A DNA stretch of 64,000 nt from Vogesella alkaliphila (GTDB lineage: Bacteria > Pseudomonadota > Gammaproteobacteria > Burkholderiales > Chromobacteriaceae), in assembly GCF_014652475.1 (NCBI RefSeq), contig NZ_BMYW01000013.1:28273-92272 (forward strand), given 5' to 3'. The notes beneath the pieces were generated by a model. That model worked only from the letters and a program-made list of their open reading frames with translations. It was not told where the DNA came from and searched no databases. Each line of letters opens with the position of its first letter. Position 1 is the first letter of the stretch. A program made the position numbers and the translations under genes. Of this stretch, positions 40,855-49,637 are shown piece by piece.

Positions 40855-41625
40855 CTACGGGACCCGCATGGCCGGGAACACCCGCGCCGCATTCGCCGCC
40901 GTCGCGGCGGCGATATCGGCCAGCGGCACGCCGCGTAGCGCGGCCAGCACCGCGGCAATACGGGGCAGATTGTCCGGCGTGTTCGGCACCGCCGGTGCCC
41001 ACTCCGGCGGGATGTCCGGACCGTCGGTCTCCAGCACGATCGCCGACAGCGGCAGCGTTGCGGCCAACCTGCGGATGCGTTGCGAGCCCTGGTAGGTCAT
41101 CGCGCCGCCAAAACCGAGGCAGAAACCCAGCTCGATGAAGGCATTCGCCTGCTGGACGCTGCCGTTGAACGCGTGCACCACGCCGCCGGGCACCTTGTGC
41201 TGGCGCAGGTATTTGAGGATGCGGTCGTGCGAGCGGCGCGCGTGCAGGATCACCGGCAGCTCGAAGCGGCGCGCCAGCTTCAGTTGTGCCTGCAGCCAGT
41301 ATTCCTGCTGCTGCGGATCCAGCCCCGGCACAAAGAAATCCAGCCCGCACTCGCCGACCGCGACCGGACGCTGCCGCGCCAGGTAGTCGGTCAGCAGTGC
41401 CAGATGCTCGTCCCGATGCTGCACCAGATACAGAGGATGCAGGCCGAAGGCGACATCGACGCCGAACTGTTCCCGCATCGCCAGCACCTCGTCGAAGGTG
41501 TCCGCCATCACCGCCGGCACGATGGCATGGCTGACGCCGCCGGCGCGCGCCTGTTGCCACAGCTGCGCACGGTTGGCCGCAAACTCCGCCGCATCCAGAT
41601 GCAAGTGGGTATCGACAAGTGACAT
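40855..41625 (-). CDS. TatD-family metal-dependent hydrolase
   Basis: This 256-residue TIM-barrel hydrolase of the TatD family (DNase/RNase-type) has metal ligands in DTHLHLDAAEF at the N-terminus, VGECGLDFFV near residue 90 (Glu), LPVILHARRS (His near 127), GGVVHAFNG (His near 152) and LETDGPDIPP near 200. The ATG at 41625 (MSLVDTHLHLD) has AGGA upstream; the longer open frame is GC-rich noise. It is the last chromosomal gene before the integrated element. Confidence 0.9.
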   Translation of the reverse strand: MSLVDTHLHLDAAEFAANRAQLWQQARAGGVSHAIVPAVMADTFDEVLAMREQFGVDVAFGLHPLYLVQHRDEHLALLTDYLARQRPVAVGECGLDFFVPGLDPQQQEYWLQAQLKLARRFELPVILHARRSHDRILKYLRQHKVPGGVVHAFNGSVQQANAFIELGFCLGFGGAMTYQGSQRIRRLAATLPLSAIVLETDGPDIPPEWAPAVPNTPDNLPRIAAVLAALRGVPLADIAAATAANAARVFPAMRVP

Positions 41626-41797
41626 GGGGAATCCTGTTCCGGATGGATAAGCACGCCGCCGCGGCGACGTCCGCAGCGGGACGTGCAGCCGCGTGGCCTC
41701 ATCGGGGCGGGCAATCCGCACCCTGAGCTGTGTTTATAGCCGACCGTAAGCGGCCACATACTGGAGAAGGCCAGTACAGCGCGGCGAAAAGCGGACA

Positions 41798-41836
41798 ACA
41801 AAAAACCCGCAGAGCCTTGTGCTGTGCGGGTTTGAT
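41798..41836 (-). terminator. Original tRNA-Leu downstream terminator (left copy)
   Basis: AAAAAACCCGCA and TGCGGGTTT form a hairpin. The stretch from ACAACAAAAAAC to CTGTGCGGGTTT is nearly identical to 53811-53849 by the tRNA. It is probably the chromosomal terminator of tRNA-Leu, displaced by insertion of the element. Confidence 0.75.
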
Positions 41837-41850
41837 GCGGTGCTTCAGAT

Positions 41851-41870
41851 TTTTTCGTGGTGCCGGGGCC
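41851..41870. other. Left attachment site (tRNA-Leu 3'-end fragment)
   Basis: TTTTTCGTGGTGCCGGGGCC repeats the 3' end of tRNA-Leu and its flank, with one base less than at 53876-53896. Beyond it the sequence diverges (TCTATCG), so no functional tRNA is present here. Confidence 0.8.
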
Positions 41871-41931
41871 TCTATCGAATTATGCCCGGAAAGCCTTTCC
41901 AGTCAAGCACTCTTGCATCGTGAAAACTAGA

Positions 41932-41953
41932 AAGGTACACAAAAAGGTACACA
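41932..41953. repeat. Two AAGGTACACA repeats (integrase arm sites, left)
   Basis: The copies at 41932 and 41944 match those at 53749 and 53761 by the other end, plus an inverted TGTGTACCTT at 53721. Repeated short words at both ends of a tyrosine-integrase element fit arm-type integrase binding sites. Confidence 0.65.
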
Positions 41954-42216
41954 CCTATGGCACGCTGGATGCACATCGTCCACACCGATAACCATTTTTC
42001 ACCACGTTCAGCCTGATTTCACCCCGGGTGAAATTTCACTAACTACAAGGGGCAGCGGCTAAGCGAGCGCCGCGAGTCTCTTGCCTCGTACTAAGAGTAA
42101 AACTGCCAGGGTCCCCGGCTCTTCCTACCCCCAGACCTGCAAACAAAAAATGCAACCGCATACGCTGAATGCACACCGCGCCATGCTTGACGGCGGCTTT
42201 TCCTACCCTCTCAAAA

Positions 42217-42315
42217 TACGTAGTGACAGTGGTGACATAGCACCACCCTTGATTCATAAGGCTCTCAAGCTGATTGCCCGTAGTGACATTTCTGGGCGTC
42301 ACTATGGTGACACGG
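42217..42315. repeat. Left subterminal iteron array (inverted copy of 53491-53589)
   Basis: CGTAGTGACAGTGGTGACAT (from 42219) and CGTAGTGACATTTC then GTCACTATGGTGACACG (42279-42314) recur as the reverse complement near the right end. TAGTGACA/GTGACA is the repeated core. In P4 the alpha primase-helicase binds iterons at both ori and a second site, crr, so these arrays may be the replication sites. The region 41954-42426 holds no gene I can support. Confidence 0.7.
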
Positions 42316-42426
42316 CTAACTCCCAAGGCACGGCCGCTGGCAGGGCAAGGGGCACGCCACAATGGGAAACGCCCGCCGGCTACCCAAGGGCAGCAAACGG
42401 GCGCGACTAGACATGACTCTCGCTAA

Positions 42427-42903
42427 CTACTCAGCGGGAATCTCCTCCACCCCGGGCACCGGCCACACCGACAGTACTGCCTCGCCATACAGCTGTCGCA
42501 CGCGCCGGATGGCTTCTGCTTGGCCAAGGGGCGGCGTGCTGCACCACCACACCAGCCGTCTGCCCTCTAGTTGCACCCGCCACAACCAGCAGCGCCCAAC
42601 CCTGACCCCGACTCGCGGTACAAAACGACGGCATAGCGCAGCGCTACCATAGTCCGGTGTCGTGGCCAGCACCGTACAGCGCCCCTGCACCAACCCCTTG
42701 CAGCCCCGGCACAACAAGGGCAACGTCCCGGACGGATCACTGCCGATCCCGCGCATCTCCACCATGCTGTCATCACACCACGCTAACGACAGCAGATCCG
42801 GACCGGTAGAAGGCAAAACCGCCACGGCGGCATCGGCGGGGCGGTCTGGGGTGGCGAGTGGCAGGCTGTCGATACCGGCAAACCAATCAGCAAGATCGCT
42901 CAT
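42427..42903 (-). CDS. Unknown protein with cysteine pairs
   Basis: I do not recognise this 158-residue protein. It has CRGCKGLVQGRC near the middle (residues 65-76), which may bind metal, and a tryptophan-rich stretch WLWRVQLEGRRLVWWC (about 106-121). Its ATG overlaps the primase-helicase stop by four bases, so it is the last gene of the long element operon and is translated with the replication protein. It may assist replication. GC content matches the neighbouring element genes. Confidence 0.6.
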   Translation of the reverse strand: MSDLADWFAGIDSLPLATPDRPADAAVAVLPSTGPDLLSLAWCDDSMVEMRGIGSDPSGTLPLLCRGCKGLVQGRCTVLATTPDYGSAALCRRFVPRVGVRVGRCWLWRVQLEGRRLVWWCSTPPLGQAEAIRRVRQLYGEAVLSVWPVPGVEEIPAE

Positions 42904-45890
42904 GCGGCCTCCCCTGCCAGGTCATCACCACCAGCATCGAACAAGTTAGAGGTCACGCAATACACCTTGGCCCGCCCACTTTTGCTGTACTTCGCTTCCG
43001 GCGTGGTGCGGACCTGCAGCATGTAGCCGGCGCCCTTGGTGACTTCCAACGCCCCGGCCGCCTGCAGCAGCTTGCACACGCGGCCAACGTCCAGCCCGGC
43101 GCACACCTCGTTGCGGAACGATTCGGCCAACACATAGAACTTGATCAGGCCGGACACCTTGTCTTTCACGCGATAGCCACAGCGGTTGATCGTCTTGGGG
43201 GCGTGGTCGTCCGGGTCCGCCGCTTGGCCATCCTCCTCGTGCAACACCGTCTCCACCGACAAGCGCGTGAAGCGCGCCTCGCCGTTCTGCTCGAAGAACA
43301 GCCGCACCTTGGCCAGCATGTCCGCATCCTCCTTGTTGCCCGTGGTGCCGCGCGCTTTCAGCCAGTCGGCAAAGCACACCTTGGCCGCACTCCATGCCGC
43401 GCCTTGCGGCCAACCTGTCACGCCCCACATGCTGGCCAGCTCACCGGCCACCGCCACCAGCGCAAAGCGTGACGCGGCGCGATGCGCCTGCCCGTGCGCG
43501 TCACCCGGCAGCACCTCATCGCAAAAGCGGGTCAGCTGCTGGCGGATTACCGCCCCCAGCTGGCCACGCTCCAACACCAGCCGCCCGATATAAGCCCGGG
43601 CTGCCGTGCCGTGGAACTTGGCAATACCAGCTTTCAGGTGATCGGCCAGCGCCTTGCCGCTGCCCTTGTCGTGCAGATCATCGAACAGCCCCAGCGACTG
43701 CCCGGCATCGGCCTGCACCGCCAACATGCGAATCTCCATGCCGGCCTTCATTTCCTTGCGCGCCTCGGCCATGTGTGCGGCCAGCGTCTTTTCCCCGCTG
43801 GACAGGAACAGCAAGCGCCACTCGGCCACATTGCCCCGGCTGCCACCGCGATCATTGGCGCGGGTCTTGCCCCGGCCGTTGCCCAGCATGTACACCGTTT
43901 CCCCAACAATGCGCGGGTCGCACTGGTGGATCTCGTCCAGCGGCAGCAGGCAATCGGAGTACGCCGCCGCAATCGCCTCGATGGCGTTATCCGTCGCACG
44001 CCAGGTCTGCAAAAAGCCGGGCGTGCCGTACACGCTGGCCGCCACCTGCAGCAGCGTGGTCTTGCCTTGTGAGCTGTCGCCATAGAAGTGAAAGCCGCCC
44101 GACTCGCCGCCGATCACGTCCAGCAGCGGCCCGGCGAACGCCACAGACACCGCGAACGCCAGACGGCTGTTGCCCACGCAGTAACGCGCCACCTGCTGTT
44201 GCCAGTCCTGCAGCGTGCCGGCGCACTGCATCACCTCGCGCTGCTTGCCGCTGGCTTGAAACACCAGCGATTCCGCGCTGTCGCCCAGCTGGCCATCCGG
44301 CAACAGGAACGCGCCATCATGCCAGCCCAGCCGGCTAACAATCGTCGCCCGCTCGCTGCCATCGTAGCGGCACAGGTATTCCAGCAGCCGCTGCTTGGCC
44401 TTGGGGCCGGCCCCGATCAAGAGTCCACGCGACATCAGGCCCTTCACCACCTCAGCCCCTTCCGACGCCGCCAACAGTTCGGCAGGAATGTTCCATTCCT
44501 TCACCGTGCCGTCCGGGTCGGCAAAACGCACCAGCAGCCCCCAGTTGTCGCCGCCCTTGTCACGGGTGCGGGCGATGATGTCCAGCTTGCGGCAAATCCA
44601 CAGCGGACCGTCCATATCCTCGGTCTGGAACCACACCCCGCTATCGGTGACGCGGAACGGGCTGCCCACCCCGCCGCCACCTTGCGGGCGCTTGGGCGCC
44701 GTTTTCTTTGCCTTGCCGGTAGCAGGCTGACCGGTGTCCGCTTGCCCAGCTGGCACGGCACTATCTTTGCTGTCAGGCGGTAATGCATCGGGGACAACGT
44801 TGGCCGCAGCCGGCAAAGCCGGGGCAGCACCACCAACAAGCCACACCCCGGCCGTCTGCAACAGCGCGATATGCCCCGCCGTCCAGCCCCGCGCCAGCGC
44901 ATCCGCCGCATCGTCACCGTCCTGCCATTCGCCCACCTCGATCAGCACCGGCACACCATCCTGTGCACCGGCTGAAAACCCGGCAAAGCTGGCCACGTTC
45001 ACCAGGTCAACCGCCGCCGCCCCCACCTTGACCAGCGCCGCCGCCACCGCATCCGCCGCCGCCTGCCCCGGGGCATCGTTATCCGGCCAGATCAGGCAAT
45101 GCCGGCCAGCCAGCGGGGCAAAGTCGGCCTTGGCCACCGCCTCGGCCCCGTTCATCCAGCACACTGCCACATGCTCGGGCAGTAGCTTGGCGGCAGCATC
45201 GGCCGCTTTCTCGCCCTCGCAGATCACCACCGGCGCGTCCGGGTGTGCGGCCAACCTGTCCAGCCCGTACAGCGGGCGCGGCGTCGGCACGTTCTTCCAC
45301 CGCCATTCGCGCTTGCCGCTGGCCACGTCCTGCCACACTGACAACGGGTAGTAGTCCTTGCTGCGGCCATTGGCGCCCGGCTCCAGCCGCACCAAGAACA
45401 CCAGCGGCAGGCCGGCGGCATCGTTGTAGCGCCACACCTGCACCACCTTGCCGGGGTGGCGATACTTACCCTTCGGCATCGCCCCCAGCAGCTCGGCAGG
45501 GATCGGCAGCACCGGCACACTGTCCGCCACCTTGGGCGTAGCAGCGGGCAACGGCGCGGCGGCAACCGCCGGCGAGGCATCACCGGCCATCACCCCGAAC
45601 AATCGCGCCAGATCCTTGCACGCCTCCCCTTGGCCATAGCCCTTCAAGTAGGCAACGAGGCTCACCACATCCCCGCCCTTGTCACCGCTGGCAAAGTCCG
45701 CCCACACGCCGCTATTGGCATTGATACTGAACGAACCGAAGCCATCATCGTTGCTACGCTGTGGGTTCAGCATCTGGCATTCGTGGCCATGCTGCTGCCA
45801 GTGCACACCCGCCCAATCCAACACCCGCGCCAGGCCGGCCAACGCGGCGCGGTTTACCTCGGCAAACGGCAATCGCTTCGGCGTCGTCAT
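42900..45890 (-). CDS. Toprim/DUF927 primase-helicase replication protein
   Basis: This 996-residue protein is comparable in role to P4 alpha. Residues 1-100 resemble the DNA-binding part of primases (GVWADFASGDKGGDVVSLVA). A Toprim domain follows around 220-300 (VVICEGEKAADAAAKLLP, HCLIWPDNDAPGQAAADAVA). A Pro/Ala/Lys linker near 370-405 leads to a DUF927 helicase domain (405-780) with Walker A GDSSQGKTTLL near 610 and Walker B LPLDEIHQCD near 655. It should prime and unwind DNA for element replication. It overlaps both neighbours by ATGA. The repeat arrays near the element ends are candidate binding sites. Confidence 0.88.
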   Translation of the reverse strand: MTTPKRLPFAEVNRAALAGLARVLDWAGVHWQQHGHECQMLNPQRSNDDGFGSFSINANSGVWADFASGDKGGDVVSLVAYLKGYGQGEACKDLARLFGVMAGDASPAVAAAPLPAATPKVADSVPVLPIPAELLGAMPKGKYRHPGKVVQVWRYNDAAGLPLVFLVRLEPGANGRSKDYYPLSVWQDVASGKREWRWKNVPTPRPLYGLDRLAAHPDAPVVICEGEKAADAAAKLLPEHVAVCWMNGAEAVAKADFAPLAGRHCLIWPDNDAPGQAAADAVAAALVKVGAAAVDLVNVASFAGFSAGAQDGVPVLIEVGEWQDGDDAADALARGWTAGHIALLQTAGVWLVGGAAPALPAAANVVPDALPPDSKDSAVPAGQADTGQPATGKAKKTAPKRPQGGGGVGSPFRVTDSGVWFQTEDMDGPLWICRKLDIIARTRDKGGDNWGLLVRFADPDGTVKEWNIPAELLAASEGAEVVKGLMSRGLLIGAGPKAKQRLLEYLCRYDGSERATIVSRLGWHDGAFLLPDGQLGDSAESLVFQASGKQREVMQCAGTLQDWQQQVARYCVGNSRLAFAVSVAFAGPLLDVIGGESGGFHFYGDSSQGKTTLLQVAASVYGTPGFLQTWRATDNAIEAIAAAYSDCLLPLDEIHQCDPRIVGETVYMLGNGRGKTRANDRGGSRGNVAEWRLLFLSSGEKTLAAHMAEARKEMKAGMEIRMLAVQADAGQSLGLFDDLHDKGSGKALADHLKAGIAKFHGTAARAYIGRLVLERGQLGAVIRQQLTRFCDEVLPGDAHGQAHRAASRFALVAVAGELASMWGVTGWPQGAAWSAAKVCFADWLKARGTTGNKEDADMLAKVRLFFEQNGEARFTRLSVETVLHEEDGQAADPDDHAPKTINRCGYRVKDKVSGLIKFYVLAESFRNEVCAGLDVGRVCKLLQAAGALEVTKGAGYMLQVRTTPEAKYSKSGRAKVYCVTSNLFDAGGDDLAGEAA

Positions 45891-46237
45891 AAGCCACCCC
45901 CGCCTTTTGCCTGATCCAGTGCCAGTGCAGCGCCGTGGGCAACGTCCTCGATCAGCCCCGCCAGCAAGCCCGCCCGGGCATCATCCGCAAACAGCTCCAG
46001 TGCCTCGGCCATCAACGGCAGTAGTGGCAACAGAAAACCACACAGCGCGGCACGGCCCATGTTCTGGCGCTGCAATTCCGAGTAATCCGGCAGCGTCTGT
46101 ACCGTGGCCACATAGGTCAGCAGCTCTAGCGCCAGGTCTTGGCCATCATGAAAAGCCGGTGCCGCACCACGCAGCGCAGAATCAAAAGGCAAGCCGGTGG
46201 CTGCCTGCCCGTTTTGAGGGAAGGTTGTTGTTGTCAT
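45887..46237 (-). CDS. Unknown small element protein
   Basis: I do not recognise this 116-residue protein. A hydrophobic stretch with leucines (GFLLPLLPLMAEALELF) lies around residues 65-82, and the remainder is alanine-rich and helical. The start at 46237 has AAGGA seven bases upstream; its stop overlaps the primase-helicase start. In related elements small proteins in this position are often uncharacterised replication helpers, but that is conjecture. Confidence 0.65.
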   Translation of the reverse strand: MTTTTFPQNGQAATGLPFDSALRGAAPAFHDGQDLALELLTYVATVQTLPDYSELQRQNMGRAALCGFLLPLLPLMAEALELFADDARAGLLAGLIEDVAHGAALALDQAKGGGGL

Positions 46238-46247
46238 CGGATTGTCC

Positions 46248-46592
46248 TTAGTGGGTCTGGTACGAAGCCGCTTGGCCAGCAGTCGCAGACTGGCCATGGG
46301 TCATGGCGGTGTTGCTGGCGGCAATGTCCAGCCGGTTGGCGTAGTCCAGCAGATCGCCCAACACGCGCACCATGCTGCCAACCTTGGGGAATAGCGCGGC
46401 TTCGTCGCCGACAGTGGCGTAGCCGTGATTGCTCATCAGCGAGCCCAGCACCTGCAAGCTGTGGACCACATCGGCGCGTAGATCATCGGCATCGGATTGC
46501 AGGTTCTGGCAGTCGGCCAGATCGGCACCACCGGCCCGCAGGGCGGCTGCTTTGCTGGCCAGGGCATCAAAGTAATTGGCAGGCGTCGTCAT
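46248..46592 (-). CDS. Unknown small helical element protein
   Basis: This 114-residue protein has no recognised family. It is predicted largely helical (NYFDALASKAAALRAGGADL, DDLRADVVHSLQVLGSLMS), with no membrane segment. It overlaps the preceding gene's stop by ATGA. Its general size and position suit a small accessory protein of the replication operon. Confidence 0.6.
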   Translation of the reverse strand: MTTPANYFDALASKAAALRAGGADLADCQNLQSDADDLRADVVHSLQVLGSLMSNHGYATVGDEAALFPKVGSMVRVLGDLLDYANRLDIAASNTAMTHGQSATAGQAASYQTH

Positions 46593-47167
46593 GCTGTCAG
46601 CCCTCCCACGGTTTGCACCGCAAAGCCACGGCTGGCCGGAACAACAGACACGGCGCGACCCGTTTGTGCCAGATACTGGCGGGCAAAGGTGACGGCTTCG
46701 GGGGCATTCGGGAGTTGCGCGACCGGTGAGACGGCAGCTGGAAACAGGCTCAACAAGACGCGGGCGAGCTTAGGCATGGTGGCTTCCTTAGTGGGTTTAG
46801 ACCCGCTCCCCGCTGTCAGTCGGGGGTGGCAGGCGCGTGGCAGGGTTGACAGACCGGCACTAAGGAACCGGCAGCCCGAAGGCTCCCCACCACGGCCCAC
46901 CATAGAAGGCGCACGAGTGGCGATTGACGGGCACAAAAAAGCCGCTTGCGCGGCGGTGTCCGCCTTAGTGTTCGGGCTGTCAAACCCGGTGCCGCTATTG
47001 AACAGCACAGGCACATTGTGGCCAACGTTGGCCGCAGCGTCAACCAGCCTCCCAAGCACGGAGGGAAGCGCCCCTGCTTGAAACTGAAAACCTTCACGCT
47101 GCGCTGCCATGACCAGGACCGGGTCTGAGCAAAATGGGAACAATGCAAAGCACACTGCTGTCGTCAT
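46589..47167 (-). CDS. Ash/Icd-like satellite protein (possible internal second start)
   Basis: This 192-residue frame carries a segment like the Ash/Icd-type proteins of P4-like elements (SIATRAPSMVGRGGEPSGCR), a family linked to derepression or cell-division inhibition. The similarity is short. An in-frame ATG at 46777 with AAGGA upstream could make a separate 62-residue product (MPKLARVLLSLFPAAVSPVA and on). It overlaps both neighbours by four bases. Confidence 0.5.
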   Translation of the reverse strand: MTTAVCFALFPFCSDPVLVMAAQREGFQFQAGALPSVLGRLVDAAANVGHNVPVLFNSGTGFDSPNTKADTAAQAAFLCPSIATRAPSMVGRGGEPSGCRFLSAGLSTLPRACHPRLTAGSGSKPTKEATMPKLARVLLSLFPAAVSPVAQLPNAPEAVTFARQYLAQTGRAVSVVPASRGFAVQTVGGLTA

Positions 47168-47442
47168 CGCCGCCCCTTTCTGCACATCGACAACACTTCA
47201 TCGGTGGCCAGATCCTTCACCGGGCTTGCGGCCAACGTCCGCCCTGCTTCCTCATCCGCCAGGGCACGCATGGCCAAGCCATTCAGATCAAACGCACTGC
47301 CTTCGGCCAACAACCTTTTTTGCACCATCAGCAGGATCTGCGGACTGCGCTGGCAAAGCCGGTCCAGCGCCTGCCGCGCCCGAGCAAGGCGCTGCGGATC
47401 GGGGGTGCTGCCGGCAAAGTGCTGGCGGGTATCGGGGCTCAT
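47164..47442 (-). CDS. Unknown small element protein
   Basis: This 92-residue protein is not recognised; its Arg/Ala/Leu-rich helices include RLARARQALDRLCQRSPQIL. The ATG at 47442 overlaps the stop of the AlpA-like gene, and its stop overlaps the next start. It is therefore part of the chain of four-base overlaps. Function unknown. Confidence 0.6.
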   Translation of the reverse strand: MSPDTRQHFAGSTPDPQRLARARQALDRLCQRSPQILLMVQKRLLAEGSAFDLNGLAMRALADEEAGRTLAASPVKDLATDEVLSMCRKGRR

Positions 47443-47855
47443 ACGGCCACCTCCGCACGGTTGATCCGATCTGCCAGCCACTGTTGCACCAGATGCGAAG
47501 GCCAACCCACTGCACGCGGGCCAAGGCTGATCGAGGCAGGAAACTGACTCTTGCGCATCAAGCCGTACAGGCTCGACTTGGACAGGCCAGTCATTGCCAC
47601 CACCTGTGGCAAACGCAAGATATAAGCACCAGCAGGCAATGTACCAATCTCCGCTTGTGCCACTGGCTGACTGGCTTGGGGATGGTTACAGCCTGCCTTG
47701 TAGGCATCCAGATCCACACGCTTGTAAACGCACTGGCGGCCAACCTTGATCGAGCGCGGGCCTTTGCCCTGACTGGCCCATTGATTGAGAGTGAAGGCTG
47801 ACACGCCCAGATAGGCCGCCGCTTCAACGCGGGTAAGGTGTTGCGAGGGTTGCAT
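47439..47855 (-). CDS. AlpA-like regulator with two HTH domains
   Basis: This 138-residue protein has an N-terminal excisionase/MerR-type HTH (LTRVEAAAYLGVSAFTLNQW, residues 7-26). An AlpA-type HTH follows (LRLPQVVAMTGLSKSSLYGL, about 80-99, then KSQFPASISLGPRAVGWPSH). AlpA proteins activate integrase or excision genes in P4-like and other islands; usual AlpA is about 70 residues and has one domain. It heads the replication operon, so it may be both regulator and excision factor. A copy of the dispersed word lies inside (47736). Confidence 0.8.
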   Translation of the reverse strand: MQPSQHLTRVEAAAYLGVSAFTLNQWASQGKGPRSIKVGRQCVYKRVDLDAYKAGCNHPQASQPVAQAEIGTLPAGAYILRLPQVVAMTGLSKSSLYGLMRKSQFPASISLGPRAVGWPSHLVQQWLADRINRAEVAV

Positions 47856-47984
47856 ACGTCCTCCTTAGAAGGTGATTACCGCACTAGGTAGTGCGATATG
47901 GACGGATGCTAGTAAGGCAGGGGAAGTGTTAGAAAATCGTACGACACCGCCCAAAAGTGAAATGGAGGTGAAATCCGGCAGAGA

Positions 47985-48860
47985 TCAATTGGAGTAAGTT
48001 TTGATTGCCCAGCGCACCGCATGGCGGGTCAAGCTACGGTTGGATTTCTGGCCCTGTTGCAACAGATAGTCCACCAGTGATTTGCAATCTGTTTCACCCG
48101 CCATAAACCGCGCATGGCATGACTTGTAAAAGGCTTCTGATATTTGCGGTGAGCGCCCCCCAGTCTTTTCCCGGCTCGTTGGATAGGCAAAAAACGGCAA
48201 ACCACTATCCATGTCAGGCAGGGCTTTGCCAGAGAATGCCAATGCAATAGCCGCCACTGGCCAGACATTGACCGACCAGTCATGAAACCAAATAAAAGCC
48301 AGTTCGCGAAGCTTGTTGTGAGCAGCACGGGCCTTGCCGCTGTCGTTCACCTTGTTCCACCAGCCTGCCCCCATGGCGCGGTAATCGTCGGGAACCGTCA
48401 GTAAATCCTCCCTTGCAGCCATCGCCCACTCACGCACACGGTACGTCGCCAGCACGCACAGAACCTGCCCGTCACTAAGGACGTCCAACACCTCATGATC
48501 ACGAGCGGCAGCCAGTAACGGGAATTTGCCCGGCGTCGTACCACCTGTTGCCGCTGCGTCTTCCACACCCTCCCGACACCCTTGCAGGTACGTCAATGCA
48601 GCCCATTGCTCCGGCGTCAGATCATCCGCATTCGTCCCCACCCGAACGAGCAAATCAAACAGGTCAGGCGGGTACACCGCCCCGTCATCGGCGTCGCAAC
48701 CGAGTAAGGCAGCCTGCAACGGCGGCGGCAACTGCCAGCCAGCCAAAGCCTCTTGTATTTCAGCCACGGGGTAAATCGGCAGCGGACCTGCCCTGTAAGA
48801 AAAAGAGTCATCCCGCGAGAAAGCATCCGGCGGCAATGGCACGTGGGCATCATTGCTCAT
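47985..48860 (-). CDS. Unknown element protein
   Basis: I do not recognise this 291-residue soluble protein. The N-terminal part is acidic (residues 1-100), and the C-terminal 60 residues are basic and serine/lysine-rich (QGQKSNRSLTRHAVRWAIKT). Three tryptophans in WFHDWSVNVW mark the middle. It overlaps the TM gene's stop by four bases. A 130-base gap with no clear feature separates it from the AlpA gene. Confidence 0.6.
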   Translation of the reverse strand: MSNDAHVPLPPDAFSRDDSFSYRAGPLPIYPVAEIQEALAGWQLPPPLQAALLGCDADDGAVYPPDLFDLLVRVGTNADDLTPEQWAALTYLQGCREGVEDAAATGGTTPGKFPLLAAARDHEVLDVLSDGQVLCVLATYRVREWAMAAREDLLTVPDDYRAMGAGWWNKVNDSGKARAAHNKLRELAFIWFHDWSVNVWPVAAIALAFSGKALPDMDSGLPFFAYPTSREKTGGRSPQISEAFYKSCHARFMAGETDCKSLVDYLLQQGQKSNRSLTRHAVRWAIKTYSN

Positions 48861-49054
48861 CGCCACAGCACCGACACCAGCCAGACAACGACCACTACAG
48901 ACAAGCCACCCAGCGCAAGGCCGGCCAAGGCCCCATATAGCGCGACATCCCACGCCCGACCATGGCCCAGCATGGCAAACACGGCCCCGCCGCCAGCCAT
49001 CGCCAGTACAGCTAGTCCACCAATGGCGTCAAACAGGGTCTCCGGCTTGAGCAT
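48857..49054 (-). CDS. Small membrane protein
   Basis: This 65-residue protein has two hydrophobic helices (GGLAVLAMAGGGAVFAML around 12-30, and GALAGLALGGLSVVVVVWLV around 41-60). It starts within the stop codon of the serine recombinase (TGATG) and ends overlapping the next start. The role is unknown; two-helix products beside recombinases could be holin-like or regulatory. Confidence 0.6.
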   Translation of the reverse strand: MLKPETLFDAIGGLAVLAMAGGGAVFAMLGHGRAWDVALYGALAGLALGGLSVVVVVWLVSVLWR

Positions 49055-49626
49055 CACGCTTGCACCTTGCCGATTCGGTGCACCGTGGCCCGGTCAATGC
49101 CGTATTCCCGCGCCATCGCGGCCCGACACTCGCCGGCGGCGTAACGGGTACGCAGCTCGGCCTTTTGTTCATCGGTCAGTTTGGATTTGCGCCCTTGGTA
49201 CTTGCCTTCGGCACGGGCACGGCGGATGCCCTCTTGCTGGCGCTCTTTTCGCAAGCCATGCTCGAACTCGGCAAAGGCGGCAAACATGGTCAGCGCCAGT
49301 CGCCCCGCTGGTGTGCTGGTGTCGAATTGTTGTTTGAGAATCACCAGCCGGATGCCCTTGTCTGACAGGGTATTGATGGTGCCCAGCACATCCACGGTAT
49401 CGCGCCCCAGCCGGTCCAACGCAAAGACCACCAGCGTGTCACCGTCACGCAGGTAAGCCAGCATGGCCGCAAAGCCGTCCCGGTTTTCCCCTTTGGTCGT
49501 GCCGCTGGTAGCCAGGTCGATGAATTCGCGCTCAATCTCGAATCCGGCGGCCAGAATGGCGGCACGCTGGTTTTCAATGTGCTGGTCTTCGGTGGAGACG
49601 CGAAGGTAGGCAATCGCTTTCGTCAT
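49054..49626 (-). CDS. Serine recombinase (resolvase/invertase family)
   Basis: This 190-residue small serine recombinase has the catalytic serine in AYLRVSTEDQHIENQRA at residue 10. The conserved RLGRDTVDVLGTINTL region and LTMFAAFAEFEHGLRKERQ helix follow. A C-terminal HTH (AMAREYGIDRATVHRIGK) comes after the GRKSKLT linker. The ATG at 49626 is chosen; an upstream in-frame frame lacks support. It may resolve dimers of the element or invert a segment. The palindromic region upstream is its likely site. Confidence 0.9.
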   Translation of the reverse strand: MTKAIAYLRVSTEDQHIENQRAAILAAGFEIEREFIDLATSGTTKGENRDGFAAMLAYLRDGDTLVVFALDRLGRDTVDVLGTINTLSDKGIRLVILKQQFDTSTPAGRLALTMFAAFAEFEHGLRKERQQEGIRRARAEGKYQGRKSKLTDEQKAELRTRYAAGECRAAMAREYGIDRATVHRIGKVQA

Positions 49627-49637
49627 AGCAGCAAACC

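Noticed and set aside
41851..41880. Second tRNA-Leu at the left junction
   Set aside because: Only the 3' end matches; there is no anticodon or D arm, so it is an attachment-site remnant.
42039..42410. Two overlapping open frames near the left end of the element
   Set aside because: They run through the iteron array in both directions, have no ribosome sites and no recognisable protein.
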